IMG/VR virus record: IMGVR_UViG_3300008517_000125
Coordinates: 1-26,781 of that record
Strand: one strand, 5' to 3'
Source of the DNA: a virus
DNA length: 26,781 bases
Shown here: piece after piece, positions 19,552-26,781 of the stretch
Position numbering within the stretch: the stretch's first letter is position 1
Layout of the letters: each line of letters begins with the position of its first letter
Notes under the pieces: model-generated
Seen by the model: only the letters and a program-made list of their open reading frames with translations
Database searches by the model: none
What the model was told of the DNA's origin: nothing
Made by a program: the position numbers and the translations under genes

Positions 19552-20379
19552 ATGGCAACACCAGAGGAAGAGGCCGCTGCACAAGCAGCACTAGAAGGAA
19601 ACCAAGACGAATCAACAGAAGAAGAAAAAGAAAGGGCAAAACTACAGGGTTGGGTTCCGAAAGATGAGTTCAGGGGAGATCCTGAACAATGGAAACCAGC
19701 AAAAGAATTTTTGAAATTCGGTGAGGATTTTCAGCCGATCTTGAAAGAGCGGCTGAAGGATTTGGAAACCAAGCTCATTGATATTACGAGCAAATTTGAT
19801 GCACAGACAAAAGCCATAGAGAAATTTACAACGTATCACGAACAAACAGAAGACAGGGCTTACAAGAAAGCCATAAGAGATTTAAAGGCCTTGCAATTAG
19901 AGGCCGTTGAGCTGGGGGATAAAGACAAGTTTACTGAAATTGAGGGAGAGATTGATAAGTTAGAAGATATCCAAACGAAACCCCCAGAAAGCAAGACAAA
20001 AGAAGGGGAAGCTGCTGCATTAAAGGAGTTCACAGATTTTGTAAAGGATAACGACTGGTACGAAAACGATTTTGAAATGGCTACCTTTGCCGATTTTACG
20101 AGCAAGAAGGTTAGAAGAGATAATCCAACTTTAATCGGTAGAGCCTTCTTTGAGAAAGTAAAAGAAGCAGTGAAAGAGAAATTCCCTGAAAGATTTGGAA
20201 ATCAAGATAGATATAAACCACCTGCCGTTGATGGCGGTGGTGGCGGGGGTGGACCTTCAGGGAAAAAGAAAACATATTCTGATTTACCAGCGGAGGCAAA
20301 GAAAGCCTGTGAGGATTTTATCAAAGAGATACCAGGCTTTACCAAAGAACAATATCTCAAAGATTATGAATGGGATTAA
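19552..20379 (+). CDS. scaffolding protein
   Basis: A 275-residue, highly charged helical protein. The ATG at 19552 is chosen because GGAGG lies seven bases before it. KLQGWVPKDEFRGDPEQWKP, residues about 30-50, is a typical segment of phage scaffolding proteins; a long coiled coil follows at 60-140 and a glycine-rich linker (DGGGGGGGPSG) precedes the basic C-terminal helices that usually bind the coat protein. Just upstream of the coat genes, as expected. Confidence 0.8.
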   Translation: MATPEEEAAAQAALEGNQDESTEEEKERAKLQGWVPKDEFRGDPEQWKPAKEFLKFGEDFQPILKERLKDLETKLIDITSKFDAQTKAIEKFTTYHEQTEDRAYKKAIRDLKALQLEAVELGDKDKFTEIEGEIDKLEDIQTKPPESKTKEGEAAALKEFTDFVKDNDWYENDFEMATFADFTSKKVRRDNPTLIGRAFFEKVKEAVKEKFPERFGNQDRYKPPAVDGGGGGGGPSGKKKTYSDLPAEAKKACEDFIKEIPGFTKEQYLKDYEWD

Positions 20380-20391
20380 GGAGGAAGACTG

Positions 20392-20856
20392 ATGGCAAGA
20401 CCAAAGAGATCAGAAACAACCAAAGAAGCAAGAAAAGAGAGAGTACCATTGGGTAGGATGAGAAGGAAGTTGTCAATACCGGATGGCCTTATTCCAAAAA
20501 ATAAGGTTGCCCGTTGGATTAATGATAAGACAGGCAGGCTTCAGGCAGCGCAGGAAGGCGGATACGCATTCGTAGATGATCCTTTAGCCAAAATTGGCGA
20601 AGGCTCTGAAGACGGAAGAGATTCTTTGGACACTAAGATATCCCGGGTGGTTGGAACGAAAGAAGATGGTTCGCCACTCAAAGCATATCTCATGGTCATA
20701 AATAAGTCTCTTTATGATGCAGACCAAGCAGAGAAAGACAGGCATTTAGATGAGATAGATGCTTCAATTAGGCGAGGAAATGTAGAAGGAGAAGTTGGAC
20801 GAGACGGAAGATATATCCCAAGTTCCGGGATAAGTGTTGTTTCAAAAGTACAATAA
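20392..20856 (+). CDS. head-region protein, unknown
   Basis: A 154-residue basic protein starting MARPKRSETTKEARKERVPL. The form RPKRSE.. RVPLG..  KLSIPDGL.. ARWINDKTGRLQAAQEGGYAFV is known to me from head genes lying between scaffold and coat in several phage groups; its role is not firmly known. GGAGG precedes the ATG. Confidence 0.65.
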   Translation: MARPKRSETTKEARKERVPLGRMRRKLSIPDGLIPKNKVARWINDKTGRLQAAQEGGYAFVDDPLAKIGEGSEDGRDSLDTKISRVVGTKEDGSPLKAYLMVINKSLYDADQAEKDRHLDEIDASIRRGNVEGEVGRDGRYIPSSGISVVSKVQ

Positions 20857-20872
20857 ATAAGGAGATTTAATT

Positions 20873-21481
20873 ATGGCAAATGCACACAATTTTTGGGGTT
20901 TAAGACCCGTGAGGCATTTTGATGGAAGCCCTTGGAATGGGCAGACTTTAAGATGTTATGTTGCTGCTGGCGATGGCACTGCGATGTATATCGGCGATCC
21001 CGTTGCTCTTACTACTGAATCTGATGATATCGTTACAGATGGAAAAGCTATGAGCATAATGGCACCAGCAAATCTTACAGGTTCATTGATGCTTGGAGTC
21101 ATTACGTCATGGGAGACCACTAAAGATTACGAGACGGTCTATCGTGTTGCATCCACTGCAAGATACTGTCAGGTTTGCTTGGCTAGTGACATAGTTTTTC
21201 GGATTAGGGGAGATGGTGCTGGAACACCTCTTAATACATGGCAGGGAATGAATGCTTCAATGGTGGCTGGTACATCCAGTACGGTGACAGGTCTTTCTGG
21301 TATCGGGCTTGGCGAAGCTAGTCCAGCAGCAACTCAAACTTTTCCTCTGGTACTTTTACATGTATCAGATGTTGAGGATAACGAATTAGCTGCCTATGCA
21401 CAGTGGGATGTAATAATTAACACTCCCCAGCTATTGACTACGACATCAGGCCTATTCGTTGGAGTTTTAGCAACAACCTAA
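20873..21481 (+). CDS. structural protein next to major capsid
   Basis: A 202-residue beta-rich protein starting MANAHNFWGLRPVRHFDGSP. The start pattern MANAxxxxGLRPVRxxDGSPWNG is typical of a phage virion protein found beside the capsid gene, perhaps a decoration protein. Rich in G, S, T and A. AAGGAGATTTAATT precedes the ATG. Confidence 0.65.
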   Translation: MANAHNFWGLRPVRHFDGSPWNGQTLRCYVAAGDGTAMYIGDPVALTTESDDIVTDGKAMSIMAPANLTGSLMLGVITSWETTKDYETVYRVASTARYCQVCLASDIVFRIRGDGAGTPLNTWQGMNASMVAGTSSTVTGLSGIGLGEASPAATQTFPLVLLHVSDVEDNELAAYAQWDVIINTPQLLTTTSGLFVGVLATT

Positions 21482-21518
21482 TCAGAATTAACGGTTTGAA
21501 TATATAGGAGGATAAATT

Positions 21519-22430
21519 ATGGCTGGTGTAATAGCAACTGGCAATCATCCCGCAGCCTTCTGGCCAGGGGTCAAGGCATGGTGGGGTCGTCAGTATAATG
21601 AACACGCAGTTGAGTATACCGACCTTTTCGATATGGAGTCTTCCAATAGGTTATATGAGGAAGATGTCCAGGTCACTGGGTTCGGTATTGCTCCTGTAAA
21701 ACGGCAAGGCAAAAGTGTCGATTACGACAGCGAGTCTCAAGGATTCACCACGCGCTATACCCATGTAACTTATGGCTTGGGTTATATCGTGACGATGGAA
21801 GAGTTGAGATTCAATATGTATCCTGTTGTGTCGAAACGGAGATCACAGGCCAACGCCTTTTCTATGAGGCAGACCAAGGAATTGGTAGCTGCCAATGTAT
21901 ATAACAGGTGTGTCACAGCTGGTTATACATATGGTGATGGTCAGGTTCTTGCGTATGCTTCACATCCGAGCAAGGCGGGAACATGGAGCAATATTCTGGC
22001 TCCTGCTGCCGACCTTTCGGAAACAGCAATAGAAGACATGATTATCATGATTATGGGTGCTACCAATGATCGTGGTCTGAAGATCAATCTTATGCCTCAA
22101 TCTTTGCATGTCCACAGGAATGATTGGTTTGAGGCCAACCGGATTTTGAGGTCAACGCTTCAGAGTTGGACAGCCAACAATGCAGAAAATGTTCTGAAAT
22201 CGACCAATGCGCTTCCGAAGGGCATCAAGGTAAACCATTATTTCACAGACACAAATGCATGGTTTATCAGGACCAATGCTCCACGGGGTATGATCGGCTA
22301 TGACGCTATACCGATTGCGTTTACGCAGGACAATGATTTCGACACTGAGAACGCGAAGGCGAAGTCAATTGAGATGTATTCAATGGGATGCACAGATCCT
22401 CGCGGACTGTATACTAGCGTAGGCGCGTAA
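21519..22430 (+). CDS. major capsid protein
   Basis: A 303-residue protein starting MAGVIATGNHPAAFWPG; it follows scaffold and structural genes and has the size of an HK97-fold coat protein. Features include HAVEYTDLFDMESSNRLYEE near the N-terminus, and YASHPSKAGTWSN in the middle. The helix SETAIEDMIIMIMGATNDRG and the segment KGIKVNHYFTDTNAWFI fit the A and P domains of phage coat proteins. A strong site (AGGAGGATAAATT) supports high expression. Confidence 0.8.
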   Translation: MAGVIATGNHPAAFWPGVKAWWGRQYNEHAVEYTDLFDMESSNRLYEEDVQVTGFGIAPVKRQGKSVDYDSESQGFTTRYTHVTYGLGYIVTMEELRFNMYPVVSKRRSQANAFSMRQTKELVAANVYNRCVTAGYTYGDGQVLAYASHPSKAGTWSNILAPAADLSETAIEDMIIMIMGATNDRGLKINLMPQSLHVHRNDWFEANRILRSTLQSWTANNAENVLKSTNALPKGIKVNHYFTDTNAWFIRTNAPRGMIGYDAIPIAFTQDNDFDTENAKAKSIEMYSMGCTDPRGLYTSVGA

Positions 22431-22446
22431 TGCGATTTAACGGTGT

Positions 22447-22475
22447 GGGCTCTTTGTAATCGGGCTAAAGAGCCC
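22447..22475 (+). terminator. hairpin after capsid gene
   Basis: GGGCTCTTT and AAAGAGCCC form a perfect 9-bp stem with an 11-base loop, 17 bases after the capsid stop. There is no U-tract, so partial termination or mRNA protection is likely. A second small hairpin CCGA-TTA-TCGG lies at 22504-22514. Confidence 0.5.
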
Positions 22476-22553
22476 ATGTCATAACAGTGTTCCCAGGCCG
22501 AATCCGATTATCGGTGATCCGAAAGAGATGGGGCAAATAAAGGAGATTTGATT

Positions 22554-23522
22554 ATGACAACTGTAACAGATGGGCTTTACCAATATGGAGGTATGCCCGT
22601 AGGAGCAAATTTGATGGGTGTCGGCAATGTCTATTATGTCTGTTATACAACTGACACGCAGGGGACAACTGTTTATGCTGATATGGTTCAGCGGTTTGGC
22701 GGGCAGAAGTATAAGAATGACCATTCCAATATACTCCATACTACAATTCAGTCTGCTCTGGATGCGACAGTGGAATGCAGGAATGACTATGTTATTCTTC
22801 AGCCTAAAAACATTGACTATGACATTGCCGCAGCATTGACCATGAGCAAGAAAACCGTTCATCTTATCTGTCCCGCTGGCCTGGGTTACGATATGGGATC
22901 TAACAATTCTTGCAGGATAGAAATGATTACCGATTCTCTTAATGTTATACAGGTTTCTGATTCAGGGATTGAGATAGCTGGTATTTATCTCAAGCCTGAT
23001 TTGTCAGCTTCAGCATCTATAATAACATTGGCGGCTAACTCATACGGTCTGAACATACATCACAATTATTTTACGCTGAAAGCCTCTGTTGCTGCTGGGG
23101 CTGGTATTCTGGCTTCAGGTACAGGCGGAGCTTGGGGTCAAATTGTAAGAAATAAATTTGAATCTCAGCATTCCAGCGCTACCTACGGTACCGTTGTTCA
23201 GATACCATCCACGGCTACAGGAGCAGAAGTGAGTTATAATCACTTCAGTATCGGTAATACCTCTTGTGTGGCCACCCTAGTTATCCAAAATGGTGCGGTT
23301 CTAGGAAATACGAACTTCAATGTCTTTAGCACCTGTGGTGGAAACGCAGTTGCGAGTGGTGGTGAAATAGGACATTGCATCAGCATTGCAGCTACAGGAA
23401 ATGCTATTGGCAACATGGGTGCAGTTGGTGATGGCGAGGTGGTAACTGGTGGAACGGCAAACCACTCATTCTGTGAGAATTATGATGGCAACAGTGGCGG
23501 TTCTCTTGATCCTGGTTCGTGA
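22554..23522 (+). CDS. parallel beta-helix virion protein
   Basis: A 322-residue protein starting MTTVTDGLYQYGGMPVG; AAGGAG lies eight bases before this ATG. From residue about 55 (TTIQSALDATVECRNDYVIL) it has the repeating strand and turn pattern of a right-handed beta-helix: IEIAGIYLKP, YGLNIHHNYF, GQIVRNKFES, AEVSYNHFSI. This fold is common in phage fibre and surface proteins that bind or cut polysaccharide; no catalytic residues are clear. Its place after capsid suggests a head fibre or decoration. Confidence 0.7.
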   Translation: MTTVTDGLYQYGGMPVGANLMGVGNVYYVCYTTDTQGTTVYADMVQRFGGQKYKNDHSNILHTTIQSALDATVECRNDYVILQPKNIDYDIAAALTMSKKTVHLICPAGLGYDMGSNNSCRIEMITDSLNVIQVSDSGIEIAGIYLKPDLSASASIITLAANSYGLNIHHNYFTLKASVAAGAGILASGTGGAWGQIVRNKFESQHSSATYGTVVQIPSTATGAEVSYNHFSIGNTSCVATLVIQNGAVLGNTNFNVFSTCGGNAVASGGEIGHCISIAATGNAIGNMGAVGDGEVVTGGTANHSFCENYDGNSGGSLDPGS

Positions 23523-23537
23523 TTACAGGCAATAATA

Positions 23538-23810
23538 ATGCCATTCTATGCCTATAAATGCCCTGACCATGCCGAATTTGAGGTATGGCAGGGCATGAAC
23601 GATGAACATCTGGCTCAATGTCCTGAATGTGGTGGGGATACGGTACAGATGCTTTATCCGTCTGCATTGCACAATTTGCCTAACTCGGATCAACGCATGG
23701 GCAAGACCAGAGAAGAATTATTTCAAAATCTAGGCAAAGAAGGTTGGGCAGACAGGGATATGTGGAAGGGTGATAAACAGTTTAGGGAAGAACATCCGAT
23801 AGGAGGATAA
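23538..23810 (+). CDS. FmdB-type zinc-ribbon protein
   Basis: A 90-residue protein starting MPFYAYKCPDHAEFEVWQ. The start MPxYxYxC followed by CPECGG fits the FmdB family zinc ribbon, though the first knuckle has C-P-D-H in place of CxxC. A helical tail (GKTREELFQNLG..) ends in HPIGG. Found in phages next to virion genes, role unknown. Confidence 0.7.
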   Translation: MPFYAYKCPDHAEFEVWQGMNDEHLAQCPECGGDTVQMLYPSALHNLPNSDQRMGKTREELFQNLGKEGWADRDMWKGDKQFREEHPIGG

Positions 23811-23811
23811 A

Positions 23812-24006
23812 ATGAGTAAAATGGATAAAATAGCAAAGAAAATGTATTTATGCCAACAGTGCGCAAAAGAATCGAAAGGAACCGAAATTCGCATAGACGA
23901 ACAAGGCTATGAACATTGCCCTAAATGTGACGGTTTAGTTGTTGGCATAGATATGGTTGAACGGGAACGACGGGCAAAAGCGGCCAAAAAGGCTGCCAAA
24001 AAGTAA
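23812..24006 (+). CDS. small zinc-ribbon protein
   Basis: A 64-residue protein starting MSKMDKIAKKMYLCQQC. CQQC and CPKC knuckles form a zinc ribbon; the tail is an alanine-lysine helix (RRAKAAKKAAKK). AGGAGG precedes the start. Unknown role. Confidence 0.6.
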   Translation: MSKMDKIAKKMYLCQQCAKESKGTEIRIDEQGYEHCPKCDGLVVGIDMVERERRAKAAKKAAKK

Positions 24007-24027
24007 ACGGTTGGCAGGAAATAAATT

Positions 24028-24074
24028 ATAAAAGCGTCCCATTGTGGGACGTTCTTAAACAAGAACGCTTTTAT
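24028..24074 (+). repeat. compact three-way junction before gene 24089
   Basis: ATAAAAG and CTTTTAT close around CGTCCCA-TTG-TGGGACG and TTCTT-AAAC-AAGAA, leaving almost no unpaired bases (47 bases in all). The CG at 24066-24067 can pair either with 24035-24036 or with 24050-24051. The binding site AAGGAG follows directly. Confidence 0.6.
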
Positions 24075-24088
24075 AAGGAGAACAAATT

Positions 24089-24847
24089 ATGAGCGCACCT
24101 AAACGCTTTCTAAATGGCATTGCCAGTGTATCATCTTCAGATCCACTAGGACAATTACCATATCTCGATCCCACAAAATGGGTCATGTATTATGAAGATT
24201 TTTGTGGGCCTATGTTCAACGCAGCTTCTCTCACCAGTGGCACAACAAACATAGGAGGACTTAGTTTCGTAGTCTCAACTAATACGACTGTGACATTAGA
24301 GACGGATGCCACAGATGCCCCCAATGGCTGCCTAAAATATATAACAACCGCAGCAGACAATGAGAGTTGTGTGATGACTACATTCTCAGGTGGATGGGCG
24401 ATGACATCCGGCAAAAAGTTTCTCATGGAATCCAAATTTGAGATTACGGCTGCCACTATCGCATCATGTGAGCTTTTTATCGGGCTTACCGAACAGGAAG
24501 TCACTACAGCTTATTTTGCCTCTAATGGAAGTGCCCGAACCTTCGATGACGGTATCGGATGGTACAGCCCGGATGCGGATACGGATATTGATGTGATCTG
24601 CGGCGAGAATGATGTCTTTGACAACGTGACCGTGAAGGCAACCTATGTGACTGCCACATGGTACACAATGAGTATTTACTATGACGGTACGGATATCTAC
24701 ACATGGGTAGATGGCGTGGATTCAGGAAAACTAACTCCGGCTCAAATACCTGTATCAAAAGTGGGTCCATCTATTTATTTTAAGAGTGGTGCAGCAGCAA
24801 TTCAGTCATTGCTGGTCGATTATCTATTCGTCGCTAAAGAGCGATAG
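24089..24847 (+). CDS. virion protein with lectin-like (LamG/concanavalin) pattern
   Basis: A 252-residue beta-rich protein starting MSAPKRFLNGIASVSSSDPL. YYEDFCGPMF and the strands KKFLMESKFEITAATIASCE, LFIGLTEQEV.. and WYTMSIYYDGTDIYTWVDG match the concanavalin-like jelly roll found in phage capsid-decoration and fibre proteins. The binding site follows the three-way junction at 24028-24074. Confidence 0.65.
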   Translation: MSAPKRFLNGIASVSSSDPLGQLPYLDPTKWVMYYEDFCGPMFNAASLTSGTTNIGGLSFVVSTNTTVTLETDATDAPNGCLKYITTAADNESCVMTTFSGGWAMTSGKKFLMESKFEITAATIASCELFIGLTEQEVTTAYFASNGSARTFDDGIGWYSPDADTDIDVICGENDVFDNVTVKATYVTATWYTMSIYYDGTDIYTWVDGVDSGKLTPAQIPVSKVGPSIYFKSGAAAIQSLLVDYLFVAKER

Positions 24848-24858
24848 GAGGGTAAATC

Positions 24859-25299
24859 ATGGCCGATACTATATTTACCAAGTGGATTTATCCACCAAAT
24901 TGGCATGGCGACCTTCCAGATAAAGGCGGGTGGAAAAAAGTACATATTATGCGTACCTGCCAAAGTGATGGTACCGGGGAAACAGATGCCATTGTCTTGA
25001 CTATAGCAGATTTACGAACCACAGAAGGGAAGGTAGTCAAGAGAACCGTGATAGAAAGAATCAAGTGGCATACGGAAGCTTATACACGGATAGCACTAGA
25101 ATGGGATAGGACACCTGATGAGCATATTTATACAATATCCGGTGATACAACCGGAGATATGGATTTCAGGAGTTCAGGCGGTCTCGTAGATCCAGGGGAG
25201 GCAGATATCGGGACAGGCAATATCCTAATTACCACTACTGGATATGATAGTGGTGACAATTACACCATCGAACTCGTTGTCAGACTAAAAGACCATTAA
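24859..25299 (+). CDS. structural protein, unknown
   Basis: A 146-residue beta-rich protein starting MADTIFTKWIYPPNWHGDLP after AGGAGGGTAAATC. Strands such as RTVIERIKWHTEAYTRIALE and YTIELVVRLKDH suggest a beta sandwich. No known family recognised; place suggests a virion part. Confidence 0.6.
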   Translation: MADTIFTKWIYPPNWHGDLPDKGGWKKVHIMRTCQSDGTGETDAIVLTIADLRTTEGKVVKRTVIERIKWHTEAYTRIALEWDRTPDEHIYTISGDTTGDMDFRSSGGLVDPGEADIGTGNILITTTGYDSGDNYTIELVVRLKDH

Positions 25300-25311
25300 G
25301 GAGGTGAAGGC

Positions 25312-25797
25312 ATGTCCTACATCTCCGGCGACCATAACGTAATCTGCGACAGGTGCGGACGCAAAAAACATCGTAGCCAATGCAGGAAAACATACGATGG
25401 TCTGATTGTCTGTGCCGATACCTGTTGGTTCCCAAAGCATCCGCAAGAGTCTGTTAAAGCCAGGGTTGACAAGCAATCTGTTTCCGATCCTCGCCCTGAT
25501 CCCGGAGATGCCTTCAAAACCACTACTCTTTCAGCCGGCGCCTCTAAGGGTGACCTTACCATTACCGTTGCTTCCGTAACCAACATAGCTGACGGCGATA
25601 GCATAGGGATAGTTCTCGATTACTATGTTCTAAATGCTGGCGATCAGGTTCACTGGACTTTTGTAACCGCTGATCCTTCAGACAGCACGGTTACGTTGAA
25701 AGAGGCTTTGTCCGGAGATGCCGCTTCGGGAAATACAGTTTACATAACCGGGGACCACTTTTTAAGTACCAATGAGATAAGTTCAACAGATTTATAA
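25312..25797 (+). CDS. zinc-knuckle plus beta-domain virion protein
   Basis: A 161-residue protein with an N-terminal metal site (CDRCGRKKHRSQC.. CADTCWFPKH, residues about 12-42) followed by a linker and a beta domain (GDLTITVASVTNIADGDSIG..). The first part recalls small phage proteins with ICDRCGxKxxxSxxxxxWDGLxVCxxxCWEPRHPQ, here shortened; the second is like short adhesion or surface domains. A fusion of the two is likely. Confidence 0.65.
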   Translation: MSYISGDHNVICDRCGRKKHRSQCRKTYDGLIVCADTCWFPKHPQESVKARVDKQSVSDPRPDPGDAFKTTTLSAGASKGDLTITVASVTNIADGDSIGIVLDYYVLNAGDQVHWTFVTADPSDSTVTLKEALSGDAASGNTVYITGDHFLSTNEISSTDL

Positions 25798-25807
25798 GGA
25801 GAATAAA

Positions 25808-25930
25808 ATGGCAAAAGGAAAACCATGCCCGGGTTCAAAAATCCGTAGCAAAGGGCAAGGACAAGGATTAGGCCGAGGTAAAGGCAAAGGGCCTCTCGGC
25901 GTTCCTATAAAACGTAAAAGGAGTAGGTAA
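25808..25930 (+). CDS. 40-residue basic glycine-rich peptide
   Basis: Starts MAKGKPCPGSKIRSKGQGQG and continues as a run of G, K and R to the end. AAGGAG precedes the ATG. Very basic, so nucleic-acid or capsid binding is plausible. Its stop overlaps the next ATG (TAATG). Confidence 0.55.
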   Translation: MAKGKPCPGSKIRSKGQGQGLGRGKGKGPLGVPIKRKRSR

Positions 25931-26097
25931 TGCCAGTAAAAGTGAAAAAAGTTAATGGTTATCGTGTAACTCACGGAAAAAAAGTGAGTGCGAAATCCAC
26001 GACAAAGGTGAAAGCCCAAAGACAGGCGAATCTTTTACGTGCGGTAAGACATGGTTGGAAACCAACTGGTAAACCTGCACGGAATAAAAAGAGGTAG
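25930..26097 (+). CDS. 55-residue basic phage protein
   Basis: Starts MPVKVKKVNGYRVTHGKKVS; the segment KSTTKVKAQRQANLLRAVRH fits a common small phage protein of the form MPVKKVxGxYxxxxxGKxxxxKxxAxxQxxAI. Very basic. Preceded by AAAAGGAGTAGGTA. Role unknown; found among virion genes. Confidence 0.65.
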   Translation: MPVKVKKVNGYRVTHGKKVSAKSTTKVKAQRQANLLRAVRHGWKPTGKPARNKKR

Positions 26098-26100
26098 ACA

Positions 26101-26781
26101 ATGGCGGTCTCCGCATCAAGTGATTTTTCTGTCAACAGAGATGAACTCATATCTGCCGCAATGAGGATAGTAGGCATACTTGCCCCTGGGGATACTCCTT
26201 TGGCTGCCAGGGTAACTACTGCGAGTGAAGCTCTGAACATGATGATTAAATCCTGGCAGAGCGAGGGTATAGGATTGTGGCTTAACCAGACAGTGACCTT
26301 GCTGTTACAGGCGGATGATATTGATTATTCTCTGGGTCCGTCAGGAGACAATTGCTCATCTACCGTTGTAAAGACAGAGGTTGCCACTGCCGCGGCCGCG
26401 GCCGCTACTTCTATCGTGGTCGATTCGATTACAGGCATGACAGATGGCGACTATGTGGGAGTGGAGACCGATAATGGAGATATCCATTGGAGTACGATAA
26501 CCGGAGATCCGGCTGATGCTACGTTTGTACTTACAACTGGCCTTGACTATGCCGCTGCCGTAGATAACCATGTTTACACCTATACCACTAAGATCCAAAG
26601 GCCTCTTGAGATAATAGAGGCAAGACTTGTCGATGCAGATGATAAGGAAAGACCTTTGGGAATTATCAGTAGGGCTAAATACATGGCTATAGCGAATAAG
26701 AATCTTGAGGGAACGCCTAATCAGATTTACGTTGATGCCCAGCTCACTGACATAGTGGTTTACGTCTGGCCTGAACCCAAT
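26101..26781 (+). CDS. gp4-like head-completion / tail accessory factor (partial)
   Basis: Open to the window end (227 codons seen). It starts MAVSASSDFSVNRDELISAA. The N-terminal pattern RDELISAAMRIVGILAPGDT followed by SEALNMMIKSWQSEGIGLW is typical of the P22 gp4-like tail accessory factor that binds below the portal. A segment at about residues 93-160 (alanine-rich start, then SIVVDSITGMTDGDYVGVET) looks like an inserted beta domain. Its sequence resembles the end domain of the protein at 25312. AGAGG lies just before the ATG. Confidence 0.7.
   Translation, partial: MAVSASSDFSVNRDELISAAMRIVGILAPGDTPLAARVTTASEALNMMIKSWQSEGIGLWLNQTVTLLLQADDIDYSLGPSGDNCSSTVVKTEVATAAAAAATSIVVDSITGMTDGDYVGVETDNGDIHWSTITGDPADATFVLTTGLDYAAAVDNHVYTYTTKIQRPLEIIEARLVDADDKERPLGIISRAKYMAIANKNLEGTPNQIYVDAQLTDIVVYVWPEPN

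Noticed and set aside
26396-26406. NotI-type palindrome GCGGCCGCGGCCGC as a cloning scar
   Set aside because: It encodes an in-frame alanine run inside a coherent reading frame, so a natural origin is simpler.

Overview
The window is most of a tailed bacteriophage (or prophage) genome, of moderate to low GC, with strong AGGAGG-type ribosome binding sites and sigma70-like promoters. Four lipoprotein signal peptides (LxxC boxes) and a T4-type lysozyme point to a Gram-negative host. Two divergent Cro/CI-type repressors suggest a temperate or formerly temperate phage. No integrase is visible here. The order TerL, portal, scaffold, major capsid and a gp4-like tail-accessory gene resembles short-tailed (P22-like podovirus) or related phages. 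The exact host cannot be told from sequence alone.

Layout. 1-1950: leftward early operon of small unknown genes, driven by a promoter at 1922-1894, with a 346-bp structured non-coding stretch at 160-505. 1952-2559: two divergent helix-turn-helix repressors; the rightward one appears leaderless, like lambda cI from PRM. 2618-3082: leftward lipoprotein (probable moron). 3129-3347: three tandem, tRNA-sized, branched RNA-like elements. 3407-5511: rightward early operon of small zinc-binding and regulatory proteins, a nucleoside-deoxyribosyltransferase-like protein and a VRR-NUC nuclease split by an in-frame TGA. 5596-5652: branched terminator between convergent operons. 5660-7576: leftward operon of small phage proteins whose starts share a leader motif and contain rod-like hairpins. 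7766-9720: replication module. 9721-9936: GC-rich structured intergenic region. 9937-13905: small unknown genes, lysozyme, several membrane or lipoprotein genes including a ClpP-like lipoprotein. 13909-26781: packaging and virion genes.

How it works together. The two repressors share near-identical recognition helices and probably control the promoters around 1894-2274. A recurring promoter form (TTGACA, 18 bp, TACCCT) stands before the HTH gene at 9088 and before a self-contained non-coding RNA at 19034-19212 that ends in a perfect intrinsic terminator just upstream of a phage GroES gene. The virion module then runs rightward in closely packed or overlapping genes to the window end.

The least expected feature is the number of compact multi-branched RNA-like folds between genes (264-339, 393-498, three at 3129-3347, 5596-5652, 6424-6481, 7007-7058, 9771-9881, 11498-11629, 19055-19111, 24028-24074). 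They share architecture (a long closing stem around inner hairpins) rather than sequence, so a homology search by sequence would miss them.
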